Part shown: in pieces, positions 1 to 11,233 of the stretch
How positions within the stretch are numbered: the first letter of the stretch is position 1
Layout of the letters: each line of letters starts with the position of its first letter
Assembly: GCA_014529385.2 (NCBI GenBank)
Contig: CM043954.1
Location: 7,877,806-7,941,805 of the forward strand
Origin: Adiantum capillus-veneris
Lineage: Eukaryota > Streptophyta > Polypodiopsida > Polypodiales > Pteridaceae
Direction: 5' to 3'
Length of the DNA stretch: 64,000 bases
Notes under the pieces: model-generated
Database searches by the model: none
The model's input: the letters and a program-made list of their open reading frames with translations, nothing else
What the model was told of the DNA's origin: nothing
Translations under genes and position numbers: made by a program

Positions 1-558
1 CTGGGCGACCGGTCAAGGCACATAGGCCTTAACCCCAACAAAGAATTCAGTTTGTTTTTGGATCGCTTTGAAGTGTGCTGGGCAAAGTTAGCAGTAGCCA
101 TGCCATTGGCTAATGGCGACTACTTCTTTCAGCTAGGACGTGGCTACCCCGAATACGACCTAGTAAACGATGTTCTAAATCAGAAGGCTACATTACCTTT
201 GGTCAATTGCTGGCTTTGAATACTAAGCTGCAAAGACAATGTTCTACGAGCGTCAATACGAGGCTGCCAAAAGCTAAGGGCAATGTGCATGCAATGCAAA
301 ACATGACATTGAGAGTGGGTAGCCCGGAAGATGTCCTTCCTCTGGTGGATGCGGTTATTGAAAAGAGGATGCAAGTACATGCATATGTAGAAGGCGGAGC
401 AAAGGTTTGTGTCATGACGGAGGATGCTATGAAGGAAATAGGTGTTAAAGCAGTAGCTAAATCAAATGTATGCATGAGGATGGCTAATCATGCCAAGGCT
501 AGGTGTTTGGGCGTGGCTTAAGACGTTGTCGGGATATATGTGTCCGAAATGTGAATCC
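1..558 (+). pseudogene. Ty3-type gag/retropepsin fragment, decayed
   Basis: Two overlapping frames make up one retroelement piece. Frame 1 is open from the window edge to 219 and is gag-like. From about 185 a second frame runs to 521 and then passes a TAA into ten more codons. The second frame contains YVEGGAKVCVMTEDAMKEIG followed by a RMANHAKARCLGV segment, which is the layout of Ty3 retropepsins (a D-[ST]-G-A type loop, then the hydrophobic flap region). The catalytic aspartate is glutamate here (EGGA), so the protease would be dead. One frameshift and one stop separate the pieces. The fragment stops just before a dispersed repeat at 591. Retropepsin sequence of the kind expected to follow starts at 32734, after another copy of that repeat. 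Confidence 0.55.
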
Positions 559-590
559 GGAAGGCACGGGGCCCCTAGCTGTGAGAGGTG

Positions 591-1155
591 TGTGAGAGAA
601 AAAATAGAAGATACTAATAGCTCCAGTAATCATCGTAACTAATAGCTGATGATGATAATGACTGATATTAAATTATCTAAAGAAAAGAGCATCGACGACA
701 ATAACAAACATCGATGATTGTAATGAGCATAACTGCTCCCTCGATTCTTCTTTGCTTGCTTTCATAACAAGCTCCTCTCCGTCTTCGATCGCCAAGAAAA
801 GCTCTTCAACACTTCTCTTTGTGATTCTATGAATATAACTGTCTTGCTCTTGCTTTCTTCAATTGCCTTCGCTTACTATTCTTAGACTGCTCCTCAAGAT
901 CTTCAATGCCAAAAAAGAAGAGAGCAAAATTCCTAAAAAACTCCCCCTTTTTTTTTTCTCTTTTCTACTTCTTCTTTTCTTTCGTTTCCTTCTTCTTCTT
1001 CTTTTCTTTCCTTCTTCTTCTTCTTCTTTTCTTTCTTTCTCCTCCTTCTTCTTCCTTCTGTTTTTCTTCTTCTTCTTTTCTTTCTCTCTGGACGGCGCTC
1101 TCCTTTCTTCTGTTCTTTTTTCCTAACTTTGCATGCTATGGCCATCTATATCTAT
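591..1155 (+). repeat. Dispersed repeat Rep-X, 5' part (copy 1)
   Basis: The sequence starting TGTGAGAGAAAAAATAG matches 30901-31590 with scattered substitutions and small indels. Shared landmarks are the ATTAAATTATCTA block, the CTCCTCTCCGTCTTCGATC block, and a long CTT/TTC pyrimidine run at about 950-1085. The pyrimidine run yields long low-complexity frames that are not genes. In this copy the homology ends near 1155. Confidence 0.65.
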
Positions 1156-1213
1156 ACTATTATAAAGGGAGGAGAGATTCAGGCTGACACGTGGCAAAAA
1201 ATCCTTCATCAGG

Positions 1214-1408
1214 TAGCTTCCCCTGAATCCCTCCCCCATTTATTCTCAAGCCATTCAGGATGCTTAATTTGGAATGCCCATGCAGGTGGGGAGAGAGAGA
1301 GAGAGAGAGAGTCTAGCGGGTACGAAGCCACTGAATGGCCAAGCATGTGGATGGGGGGAGAGAGAGAGAGAGTAGCAGGTATAAAGACATTGAATGGCCA
1401 AGCATGTG

Positions 1409-1449
<41 letters not shown>

Positions 1450-1603
1450 GGCACCGTGGCAGGTACGAAGCATTGAGGATACTTTACGGAGAGAAAGAGA
1501 GAGAGACGACGCGAGGAAGCAACCTCGCATCAGCCCAACCTGTAGCTTCACCCTGAATCCCTCCCCCATTTCTTCTCAAGCCATTGAGGAATGCCCACGC
1601 AGG

Positions 1604-1640
<37 letters not shown>

Positions 1641-1700
1641 AAGCCACTGAATGGCCAAGCATGTGGATAGAGAGAGAGAGAGAGAGTAGCTGGTATGAAG
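1214..1700. repeat. Minisatellite of GA tracts alternating with a 30-bp unit
   Basis: GA tracts alternate with a conserved spacer containing GAATGGCCAAGCATGTGG, seen at about 1333, 1392 and 1650; related GGAATGCCCA/CGCAGGTGG spacers lie at about 1272 and 1590. A 60-bp segment beginning CTGAATCCCTCCCCCATTT occurs at about 1220 and again at about 1552, so a unit of roughly 330 bp is duplicated in tandem. The reading frames here are arginine/glutamate or serine/leucine repeats made by GA/CT and are not coding. Confidence 0.7.
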
Positions 1701-1764
1701 TCCAACCTTGCATTATCAGGAGCAGAGATGCAGCATATGCTCGGATGGCATCTCCACTCGGCAA

Positions 1765-1959
1765 CTATGTTGAGGCTGGGATTGGCACCGCATAAACACT
1801 GAATGTCGATGGGAACATCATGTAGAGAGTGTGTGCCCATGGGTAGACCATGTGTCTTGATGCACAACGGCCAGTGCGTAAACTACTCGCAGTTGCAAGA
1901 GCAACCAACATAAGAGCAACAGTCTTAAACTCTAGAGCACAAGAATCAACATTCGACAA
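1765..1959 (-). CDS. Small ORF with a signal-like hydrophobic stretch, doubtful
   Basis: A 64-codon frame lies on the minus strand. Its N-terminal third has a hydrophobic stretch (TVALMLVALATASS) followed by a basic segment, which could be a signal peptide or a chance frame. There is no recognisable family, no convincing promoter and no continuation past the stop at 1765. It sits between GA minisatellite DNA and a CT tract. Confidence 0.12.
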   Translation of the reverse strand: MSNVDSCALEFKTVALMLVALATASSLRTGRCASRHMVYPWAHTLYMMFPSTFSVYAVPIPAST

Positions 1960-2005
1960 GGTTCTAATCGATGCAATATTTAGAAGGTTCTGAGCAACTA
2001 GGTGG

Positions 2006-2007
<2 letters not shown>

Positions 2008-2037
<30 letters not shown>
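2008..2037. repeat. CT microsatellite
   Basis: About 15 uninterrupted CT dinucleotides. Confidence 0.9.
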
Positions 2038-2040
<3 letters not shown>

Positions 2041-2100
2041 CCTTCTTGCACTACTGATTCCATAAACTCAACTAGCCATTCATGTACAACAGAAAATAGC

Positions 2101-2475
2101 ATGACAGAAGTGGGCTTCTTCAACCATGCCTACCTCGATCACAATTACTACTGGATTGAAGAGTGGAGATCCATTAATGAGTACCCTAGCTATGGCAGCA
2201 CTCCGGCAAGAGGTGCCGGCCCAATCATGCCAGGAACTACCCCAGCAGGTGCCTATGTTGGTGAACCTCCTCACAAATCTTTTTCCATGATGATGAAGGG
2301 GCTTGGGCTACCTGGCACACACAAGGCAAGTGGCCGCCTTAGCGATGCAGATGAGTTGCAAGCACCACATATGCATGACATGAATGTGGGGTTCTGCCAC
2401 AAGATCCAGAGGTTGAATGCAAGCCTGCTCCATGTTCCATTTTCGCAGCCGGGCAGTGCAGATCCAAGAGGGTGA
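2101..2475 (+). CDS. Uncharacterised 124-codon ORF
   Basis: The frame from ATG 2101 to the stop at 2473-2475 has mixed composition, unlike the microsatellite frames around it. It is rich in glycine, proline, histidine and methionine (for example GLGLPGTHKASGRLSDADEL). An upstream in-frame ATG at 2002 would only add codons from a CT microsatellite, so 2101 is preferred. I recognise no domain. It could be an exon of a broken gene or an open frame by chance; no splice structure is clear. Confidence 0.28.
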   Translation: MTEVGFFNHAYLDHNYYWIEEWRSINEYPSYGSTPARGAGPIMPGTTPAGAYVGEPPHKSFSMMMKGLGLPGTHKASGRLSDADELQAPHMHDMNVGFCHKIQRLNASLLHVPFSQPGSADPRG

Positions 2476-2796
2476 CCTTTACTATGGAGATGGGGGTGAG
2501 AATCTGTAACTTATGGTAATGGCAATCTCACCTATGTATCCCAGTCTGTGGGACTAATAAGCTTGCTCTGACGGCTCAAGCTAGGGCTCCCCTTTGCGAG
2601 CCCAAGTGCTTCCTCTCGGATCACAGCTTTTGGCGTGCACGTGCATGCAGACATACATTTACACAATTACTCTCATGCCTCAGCTACTCCTTTTGAAATT
2701 GTGTGTGCAAACAAGGGAAAGCGCTCCCAGAGCAAGGCCGGCTCCTTCTAATGAACCCTCTTGAAAGCATTTATCCATCAAAGCACTGGCCGGCAG
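2476..2796. other. Unassigned DNA
   Basis: Single-copy-looking sequence with no supported gene, repeat or RNA. Confidence 0.4.
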
Positions 2797-2804
2797 TGGG
2801 CATG

Positions 2805-2806
<2 letters not shown>

Positions 2807-2860
<54 letters not shown>

Positions 2861-2912
2861 GCGCAGATCACAGAAGATGATCCACTGGCAGCACTCTCTC
2901 TCTCTCTCTCAC
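2807..2912. repeat. CT microsatellites
   Basis: A CT tract of about 52 bp (2807-2858) is followed, 35 bp on, by a shorter tract (2894-2910). Confidence 0.9.
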
Positions 2913-3637
2913 AGACAAACGTCGATGGTCACCGCGAGTTGCAATCTGCAACCGTCTGCTGAGCACGGATGATGGCCAACTAGAGGATGGAGCTCTTCAG
3001 CGACCTCTTGGAAATTTCCAAAATACTCCTCAAATTTCAAAAATTCCCTAACACCCCTCAATATATTTTGTCACAAATTCCCAAAATGCTCTACAATTTT
3101 TCCAAAAGTCCCATGGTCTTGCGATTAAATTTCTCGAAAGACGTGAATTTTGTAGCTTTTCTTACGAAGACTTGATTGTCTATCAATACAAGATGCTAAA
3201 ACTAGAATTTGAGTTGTTAAGTAGGCTTAGGAGATTAATCGCGTCATTATTTTTAGACATAATATTTGCCCTTATTAGCGAGGTAATTTGTACCTAATTA
3301 CATGCTACGCACTCAAAACCAGATCTTAATTAATGTCAATAAAAAAGGAATAAAGATAAAAAAAATAAATACAAGGGTATCTTGGTAATTTTTGAAGTTT
3401 GCAAAGTTTTTTGGGGAATTCCACAAATTACAAGGGTATTTTGGTAATTTTCTCGAGAAAAAATCAATCAGACGTTTGCTTTGGGGTAGTTTCAAAGAGA
3501 ATTCTTTACAATTTAAGCCCATTTTTTTGAATTTTCCAAGCGGATTTTCTTCTTCTTCCCCTCCCTTCTGGTGTTTTGATTGTTCAATTCAATTGTTCAA
3601 GGCTTAGGTGATGCACTTTTCCCGAACATTGACGCAG

Positions 3638-3639
<2 letters not shown>
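2913..3639. other. AT-rich DNA with a short direct repeat, no gene
   Basis: The motif ACAAGGGTAT(C/T)TTGGTAATTTT occurs twice, near 3372 and 3430. No supported coding region is seen. Confidence 0.4.

Positions 3640-3640
<1 letters not shown>

Positions 3641-3674
<34 letters not shown>
3641..3674. repeat. GA microsatellite
   Basis: About 16 GA units follow GCAGAGC. Confidence 0.9.
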
Positions 3675-3676
<2 letters not shown>

Positions 3677-3920
3677 GTTGATGTATCTACTCCTTGTGTT
3701 CGGGAAAAATCATTTTTCCACACATACAAATTCCTTTCCTTGATTTTGTCAAAGGAAATATTAGGAAATTGGGTTAGTGTTTTGGATTTTCACACTTTTT
3801 TTCTCTATTTTGGGGCGGAATTTCTCCTTTTCCCCTTGCCCTCAACCGGCATTTTGGAAATTGGAACTGCACGATATTAAGTTAAGACACATTTTTCACG
3901 AATACTGCATATGAAGCCTA

Positions 3921-3925
<5 letters not shown>

Positions 3926-3964
<39 letters not shown>
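3926..3964. repeat. CT microsatellite
   Basis: About 19 CT units. Confidence 0.9.
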
Positions 3965-3966
<2 letters not shown>

Positions 3967-4154
3967 GATAGAGGGGGAGATCTGCGATGAGACGTCTACA
4001 GCTTGGGCTCCAAGGCACAATATGACTACAAGGCGAATGCAAGCAAAGAAGAAGGATTTGTACCAAGACAATATGATACATGCTGATATTGGTGATAGTG
4101 GGTTGCTTTAAAAGAACGTGTCTCCCATGGCATGCTAGAATAGTCCGGAGCGCT

Positions 4155-4388
4155 CTGTAGTGAATTAGGGGGGGGGGGGGGGGTAGGGGGAGAGAGAGAG
4201 AGAGAGGTGTAGGAGCATGGAGGACATGAGGGGAGAGAGATGAATAGAGAGAGAGAGGGGGGGGGGGGGGGGGGGGCACTGATGTGAACCCCAAAGCTCA
4301 AAATAAGGGCTGAGTCACACCCGATGCAAACAGGGATAAGGGAAGAAAAAACAATCTCCGAACTTTGGTCGCTCGACGAGACAACGAG

Positions 4389-4474
<86 letters not shown>

Positions 4475-4769
4475 ATAGGTGTTGCTACCACAAAAGGGGT
4501 GAAGGACTGTTGCATCAACAAATGCGACCTCCACTTGTTTTTCAACGTTCGCAATGTTTTTTTATCCCAGCAGCTATATGTAAAGTGAAAAACTAAAATC
4601 ATTATCATCATCATCATCAATGCCTAAGGATGCACGGCATTGGGCATTGTTGCATCAATGCGCTAAAGAGCATCGTCAATGTCTGTGAAATCATTGGTTG
4701 TGTGTCCATGTAGAGAGTGAGAGAGAGGACTCGGGTGTAGGAGCATGGAGGACAGGAGGGGGGGGGGGG

Positions 4770-4820
<51 letters not shown>

Positions 4821-4918
4821 CACTGATGTGAACCCCAAAGCTCAAAATAAGGGCCGAGTCACACCCGATGCAGACAGGGATAAGGGAAGAAAACCCAACC
4901 TCTGAACTTTGGTTGCTC

Positions 4919-4986
<68 letters not shown>

Positions 4987-5060
4987 GATAGGTGTTGCTA
5001 CCACAAAAGGAATGAAGGAGGCACGCGTCAACAAATGCGACCTCAACTATTTTTTCAACG
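4155..5060. repeat. Diverged ~540-bp tandem duplication with poly-G and GA tracts
   Basis: Two units repeat in the same order. The first has GTGTAGGAGCATGGAGGAC at about 4206, then a poly-G block, then CACTGATGTGAACCCCAAAG at about 4277, then GATAAGGGAAGAAAA, a long GA tract (about 4395-4470), GATAGGTGTTGCTACCAC and AACAAATGCGACCTC. The second has the same landmarks from about 4735 (GA tracts at about 4772-4818 and 4924-4983) to about 5045. The flanks are well conserved between units, while tract lengths and the G/GA blocks differ. Confidence 0.8.
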
Positions 5061-5201
5061 TACACTATCCCAACAGTTGTGCGTATTGTGCACTCTGCAT
5101 TGCTCTCAATTACCTCTCACAACCTCTTAGGTGTTGGTATTCAAGAAAAGGCCCGTTTCTTTTCATCTCCCCATATGCAATGGTTGAGGGCTTTCGAAGT
5201 T

Positions 5202-5210
5202 CCCCCCCCC

Positions 5211-5272
<62 letters not shown>
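5202..5272. repeat. Poly-C followed by CT microsatellite
   Basis: About 19 C residues run directly into about 25 CT units. On the minus strand this is a GA tract followed by poly-G, the same order as the (AG)n(G)n block at 4245-4276. Confidence 0.9.
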
Positions 5273-5273
<1 letters not shown>

Positions 5274-6605
5274 GCAAGGCAAGGCGAATACAGGTCGGTG
5301 TCCACGTTGGGAAAGCCACCCAAGTTTAGGTTTGGAAGCTAGGACGCACATCTACTATGCCCTATAGTACTGTTGTCTCAGGCGGACAAGGTGGTGCTAA
5401 TGACATGGAGTTTGGTAGCATTGACTGAGTCAGCCATGGTGCTATTAAATTTGTACATAGACTCATGCAAATGTGTATGCCCTCATTCACATAGCATCGT
5501 CGAAGGGGTGTCGCCACCGAAGGCGGCGCCGTTGTTCTAGTTCGAATTAGGGGAGAGCTAAAGCCTCTCTTTTGGCAGATTGACTTGGGAGCAATGTAGA
5601 GAGAGGACTCTTGTACATTGTACCTTGTGACGCATAAAAAAGAAAGAAATACCGAAAGGGGCGCCACTCTTTGGAGCAAGTGCATCTAGAAGCGAAACTC
5701 CGCTGCTTGGTGTCGACTCTCCTCTTCTCTCTCGCTCTCTATTCAAGTTCAATTAAGTTATTTGCAGTTTTCTCACGTGTTGCTATAGATCTCTCGCTTG
5801 GAGTACACAATGTTATTAGAACTCATACCATTCTTCTCCTACGGACGATTCGATCACTTTCCCCAAACATAATCGAACGATTAAGATCCATCCATCATCT
5901 CCACATACAATTCGAATTAGGGGAGAGCTACTTCATTATGCAGACAACAGTACTCTGATTAGACCTTCAATGGCATGCGATGATCAAATGGAGCTCAAAC
6001 ATGAAAGTGAAGTCCTGCCAACTGCATGGGTCATATGATGGAGCCCAGGATAAGAAACTTAAGTCGGGATCAATCACCATGGTTCACATAAACATGTTCC
6101 CAGCCTCCTCTAAATAACAAGGAGTTTGCGGTCCATCTGATGATGGTGAGATGTGGTCGAAGCTGTGGGTGACATGGATAGGAGTTATAAGCCCCCTAGG
6201 CTAGAAGCAAGTTGTAGCAGCCGGTGACGCCCTCAAACATTGCCTTGCCCAAGGGAACATGTGCCCCCACATCAAAAACACCGCCAACTGGAGGCTGGTA
6301 TGCACATGCGAGTGTGCAGCAAGGCGTTCACGAGAGGATTGCACAGAGCAATATATTGTGTGGGAGGTTGAGGCAAGTGTGAGGGTCTAGAGCCAATAAA
6401 ACCACACTCCTAGTGATGAATCAGGATGTCGAGACTATCATCTCGACATTCTCAAAATCAGCAGCACACTTGTGGCCTTCAAGTCTATGGCCAACGATCT
6501 TCTTCTCCAGAGATATGGTGATTATTGGATAGACATTCTGTGTCCCAAATCTGCAGAGGGCCAATTAAAGCCATTCCTTCCATCGTCAACCCCATCTAAA
6601 TTTAC
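5273..6605. other. Unassigned DNA with a 20-bp direct repeat
   Basis: TTCGAATTAGGGGAGAGCTA occurs exactly at 5541-5560 and 5911-5930. No supported gene is seen; frames in this stretch are short and overlap on both strands. Confidence 0.4.
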
Positions 6606-6869
6606 CTACAAGCAATCACTGCTATTGTAAGTTGCATCAACTTGCTTAGAGTGGGAAAGCCTGACCTTTTGAGTCGTCTTTGTCAAAAGAAATGAGTCCA
6701 TATAGTCCTCAATTCTAGCTCTCTTCTGAGCTCTATGCACATGACTTGATGTGGCCCCATCATCTACATTCATGCACTTGCGTAACAACCTGCTTCTGCA
6801 TAAGTTGCTACCAACCATCAGCCTAACCGGTGTTGATCTTCCACCTGGAAAAAATGAAACGGTGTACAA
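6606..6869 (-). pseudogene. Exon-like fragment, unknown protein (minus strand)
   Basis: An open frame of 87 codons is preceded on the minus strand by TTTCATTTTTTCCAG, a good plant 3' splice site, at about 6846-6860. A possible 5' splice site (AAAAGGTCAGG) follows near 6663. The peptide is basic and polar (for example HRAQKRARIEDYMDSFLL). I recognise no family. It may be one exon of a broken gene or transposon gene spread over 6.6-8.5 kb. Confidence 0.25.
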
Positions 6870-7216
6870 GTGCTAACTCAGTATAACATCATTTGATCTC
6901 ATTGCAATTTGACAATTGAACTCTAGTGTCTTGCAACATGATAAGAGATCGGCTAGCATTAAATGGATTGCAAAAAATTTGACTTAATGAAGAAGATAAT
7001 TATCAACACAAAAGAACTCCCAAATGCAACAAAGAGGGCTCATTGAAGATGCCACCAGTACAATCAGTGCAGACTATGAACAACAAGGAAGCTGCCCGAG
7101 TTAACATGTGCATCTTGTCAAGACAAATCAGAGAAGTTGGGACTTGGTAGTCAGAATGTCCAAATGTGTCGTAGGTTTGGTATAAACCAGAATGCATAAC
7201 AATACTAAGAGACAAT

Positions 7217-7604
7217 TTATATTCCTATGTTAAATCGGAAGCAAGAGCCCCAATTTGGCTCCACATTTGTTATAATCTCTAATAGAGAACATCGAGGAGT
7301 AAAATGAAGTGTTGAGTCACCAAACTTGGCAAATAGAGACATGCGGAGAAGACTAGTTGTTGCCTTGAAGCTGGCAAACAGAACTCTGTGAAGTGTTGCA
7401 ACTGGTGCGGCGAGTAAGCTAGGATTCAATGAATTCGAAGATAAGAGGGAAGTGGCTAATTTTGGGTAATGTTGCAATATTCCTCCGTAGCACCTTCCTC
7501 ATCGTCTCTTCTATGTGACACTGTTCCACATGCTCCTTAAATCCTTTTATTTTTGCGTCTTCATTCACCTTTGCCTCTAATTCTTTCATGTAAATATGCT
7601 CCAA
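7217..7604 (-). pseudogene. Exon-like frames with a charged helical segment, unknown
   Basis: A 61-codon frame (7419-7604) with a charged, helix-prone segment (AKVNEDAKIKGFKEHVEQCH) can be extended upstream without a stop for about 20 codons. A second 86-codon frame overlaps at 7217-7477. Other short minus-strand frames lie at 7003-7215, 7784-7966 and 8296-8535. Together they may be remains of one minus-strand, intron-containing gene, but no domain is recognisable and no full splice model can be drawn by eye. Confidence 0.2.
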
Positions 7605-8593
7605 ATTAGATGAAGGTTTCTTAATCCCAACAATTAGTGGTGTTTCACCAGAGGAATATGGTCACATGAGGCATTGATGAATACTTTGAGGATTTTGAAA
7701 CTGCATGTCGCTAACGTGCAATGGCGCAGCCTTGTCACTTGCCTCACAATCTTCTGCTTTATTTTGAGCCAATGTGACATGTACTACTGTGCAGTGTTGA
7801 TTTCCACATTTGGCTGTGAGGAAGTCTCTTGGCGTGTTGCAATATCCCCTTGTGAAAGCCCCAACAAGAACTTAGCAAGCATGCTACTGCCCTTACTTTG
7901 TTTCCTTGACCTCCTCCCCCTATTTGCCTCGGCACAAGATGAAAGCATAAACAACAAGTACATCAAAGCCAGGACAACCCACCAAAAAAAAATCTTGAAA
8001 TTACAAATCCACCTACGCTAGAGTCAAGAATTAGATGAAAACAAAATGTGCAAGATACTTTGACCTTGTACTTATTTAATAGACACAATAAGTTGCATAC
8101 CTTGAAGCATATGTTCTTCACATGATGGTAGAAGAATGTTGAACAAAAGCCCGTATATCACAAGTCTGATCCCTCAACGAGCATTCAAACACAAAAAAAG
8201 ACATACTAAGATTAGGCATTCACATTGCAGGCTTCTCCATTGCCAACATATCCCCTCTAAACCTATGAGACTTGTAGGAACCTCTCCTACCATGCTTACA
8301 ACAAGCTTGATGAATATCTTTCTAATTGAAGAAGCATGTGTGCGTGTATAGAAGATGAAGAGCCACTATGCTTCAACCAGTAGAAGAACAACAAAATTGA
8401 CAGACTTAGTAGCTGCAAAATGAAAAACCTCAAGAGACCACCACTCCCACCCCACCACAAGAGAAGCTTGATCGCAAGATGCCCTTGCAGCTTAATAGGG
8501 TATTTTCTTGCATACCCTTTGATCGTACCCCACATACCTTCCCAATGTTATAAAAATTTGAATATCTAGAAGATTACCTTCCCCCCTCTCTCT
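7605..8593. other. Unassigned DNA
   Basis: Short overlapping frames on both strands, no recognisable family and no repeat shared with the rest of the window. Confidence 0.35.
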
Positions 8594-8886
8594 TTGCAAC
8601 CCTGGTCGCCTACACATCGTCCTTTGTTGAGTCTACTTCCATCTTGCCAAAGGAGAAAATCCTCATGCATGCATTGTACTTGCATGCTGCCACATCACAC
8701 CCATATAGTGAACAAAAGCTATGGTTTCCTTGTTTGTAGAAGCAAAGAGAGATCAAATGTGATAATCTTGCTCATCAACTTTGGCCATATCCAACATCTG
8801 CGCGAACCTATCATCAATCATCATATTGCCATGCCCTACTCTACAACCCATTATCATTGTCGTCCCATATCTGCACTACCTCTACT

Positions 8887-8888
<2 letters not shown>

Positions 8889-8981
<93 letters not shown>
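8889..8981. repeat. GA microsatellite, ~92 bp
   Basis: An uninterrupted GA tract, one of the longest in the window. It creates a spurious Arg-Glu frame. Confidence 0.95.
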
Positions 8982-8984
<3 letters not shown>

Positions 8985-9093
8985 AATTATCGTCCACGGA
9001 GGTCATATATGACCCATGGGACCAAAAAGCACAACATTAGAACAATTCCTTCTCAGTCGGGATGATAGATATCAGTTAGGGACTGAGGGTCCA

Positions 9094-9893
9094 TCAAGAG
9101 GGTAGAGTAGGGAAAAAAAAGGGGGGGAACAAAAACCTAAGAGAGGTCGACTGAGGGGAGAGCCGGTTTGGGATTTCGAAACTCCTGGTGATCGCTTTTC
9201 CCCCTCGGTAGACTGCCCATTTGCCTTGCTTACGTGCTTCATGCATCTTCTTGAGCTCACTTGCTTTACTCTTGAGTTGATTCATGGTCAATTCTTCAGC
9301 AATCCAAAGCTTTTTTCCCTTGAGAAGTCGAGATTGACATAGCAGCTTCATACGCTCATATTTGTCCTTGAAAGTGAGTATGCAATGCTCAGGTGGCACA
9401 TGTCTACATGTATCGTTGATCCAAGAAACAATTTTAGGCTTGATGTAGATAGGTTGAAGAATTTCATTGAGCTTGGTGATTGCTTCCTCAAGGGTGTCCT
9501 CCGTGGTACACCACGGTGAGTGTAGCCCCCCAATCCTGACCTTGAGGCCAAGAGATTCTTGTAGCCGGAATTCTTGTAGGGCCACCTGTATCTTGGTGTC
9601 AATCTTCTTATGTGTTGCTTCATGTGACTCTTTATGCATTGCCATGACAGTTTCGGTGAGTGAGGCTTCGATTGCGTGTGTTTTTTCAAGAAGAGCTTGG
9701 CTCTCTACTTCCTTTGCATCTTCAAGCTTCTGTAGATGTTCTTTGAGCCTCTCATTCTCCTCTTGATGAGCTCTTGAATATGAGCCTCAAGGGCTGTGAT
9801 TCGTGCTTCCTGGCCGGTGGTGGGATCCTTCCTTGGTGCCACTGCCACCGCAAGAAAGCTCTTGCGTGTAGTAGGGGTACCAAAAGATGACAT
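9094..9893 (-). pseudogene. Retroelement ORF1/gag-like coiled-coil protein, frameshifted
   Basis: Reading starts at ATG 9893 (MSSFGTPTTRKSF), passes an Arg/Glu/Leu coiled coil (ITALEAHIQELI), shifts frame near 9765, and continues through a second coiled coil into an open frame ending at 9094. The C-terminal half has a segment LKGKKLWIAEELTMNQLKSK followed by GKWAVYRGGKAI. That resembles the region near the end of plant LINE ORF1 proteins where nucleic-acid binding is placed. No reverse transcriptase follows on the minus strand below 9094, so the element would be truncated. A LINE ORF1 identity is an inference from pattern; a gag-like coiled-coil protein is the alternative. Confidence 0.4.
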
Positions 9894-10245
9894 CGGGCTA
9901 AAAAGGGGATTTCTATTGAAATTGTGTGAGATTGAGGGATTACTTGGGTTTAATTTTTTTAAATAGGAGCCATAATCCAAGCTCTATGTAGGCGAGATTC
10001 GACGAGCTGAGAGAGATGGGGAGGGAGAGAAAGAGAGTCTCTTGAACTAGAGCCCTTGGTGTGTTGGACGAGCAAGCAACAAGAGGTCGCATAAAAAATG
10101 CAGCGAGAAACGCAGCAGATTCGAAGTAGAAGCGCAACAGAGTCAGGCTGGGCAAGGGGGCATGTCTTGTGTGTTAACGCCCCCCACAGGGACACCCTCG
10201 CCTAGGGGGGACACAAAGAAATGAAGCTAAGGCTAGGGCAGAAAC
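9894..10245. other. Unassigned DNA upstream of the ORF1-like gene
   Basis: This could be the 5' part of the same minus-strand retroelement. I see no diagnostic motif. Confidence 0.3.
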
Positions 10246-10249
10246 GTTG

Positions 10250-10324
<75 letters not shown>
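10246..10324. repeat. GA microsatellite, ~78 bp
   Basis: An uninterrupted GA tract, followed by GGGAGAGGGAGAAAC and a second short GA run at about 10353-10368. Confidence 0.95.
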
Positions 10325-10334
<10 letters not shown>

Positions 10335-10554
10335 AAACATACCGACAAAGGGGAGAGAGAGAGAGAGAGGGGTATTAATTACCCTCTCCTTCTAATAAAA
10401 GCCCACATTCAATGTACATGGAATAAATGAGTGCTCACTATCTTATTTTATCCAATCAACATTTTTGGACTATTAAAAAATGCTTGAAAACACAACTCAA
10501 CTTTTTATCTATTTTAGTCAACAAAAAGAGAAAGCATCTCTATAGCCTTTGCCC

Positions 10555-11233
10555 TTTGGGCAGACCAAAAACTTCTCAATTCTTTCTTTTGAAGAGGGGC
10601 AACGACGGCGCCGTCACCCTCTCTTTTTTTCTTCGTTATAAAAAAACCCACTTGGTGGTTATTAGGTTTGAGCTTATGAGAGGCCAACTTCTCTTGGACG
10701 GGTGGCCCTCAAAGGGAACCACATTTGTTTTACATGTCGAGCAAACCCTTGCCAACCACATCATGTTTCTTTAAAAGCCTTTAATGGCATACATACCCAA
10801 CCAAGGCACTGTTTGACCACCTTCCATTGCCATGTTGGGCATTTCCCATAATCAATGCTCTCTGAGAGTCAACCTTTTTAATTGAAGTCTTATCAAGAAA
10901 TTTAAGTGCATTCGTAAAGGCACCACATTTATTTACATATCAACCACGATAGTGCCGCCACCAGCATACCCATCTATCAATGCATTGCAAGGGATGATAG
11001 TCTAGGTAAGATTCTCCTTGACCACTTGTTGGCCTATTAAGTGCACCGCATTCCAGAACCCGATCAAAATCCTAAAACTCCCAGATGGCACTTTGATTGA
11101 GGCTTCCAGAGTGGTAAGGAACTGGACCATATTGGAATTTAAACTAGCACTATCTTGACAACCGAAACTCCGATTTCCAATAAAAAAAGACCGACGCGCT
11201 CCACAGAGTGAGCACTTTAGGCCCATGCATTCA
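10555..11233 (+). repeat. Rep-X, middle part (copy 2, left of the TIR element)
   Basis: The sequence matches 31592-32386 and 36602 backwards into the second tandem copy. Shared blocks are ACTTCTCAAT...TTTTGAAGAGG, CACTTGGTGGTTATTAG, CCTCAAAGGGAACCACATTTG, CATCATGTTTCT and ACTTTAGGCCCATGCATTC. This copy lacks part of the duplicated TTCGTTAAAAAA/GGTGGTTATTAG segment of the other copies. It ends exactly where the inverted-repeat element begins, and the missing continuation is at 19086. Confidence 0.8.

Noticed and set aside
863-1187. Phe/Leu/Ser-rich and Lys/Arg-rich open frames
   Set aside because: They come from a CTT/TTC pyrimidine run in a dispersed repeat that recurs at about 31430-31520; there is no coding signal.
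4298-5342. Long Arg-Glu and Ser-Leu frames
   Set aside because: Pure GA/CT microsatellites are open in several frames on both strands; these are artefacts.
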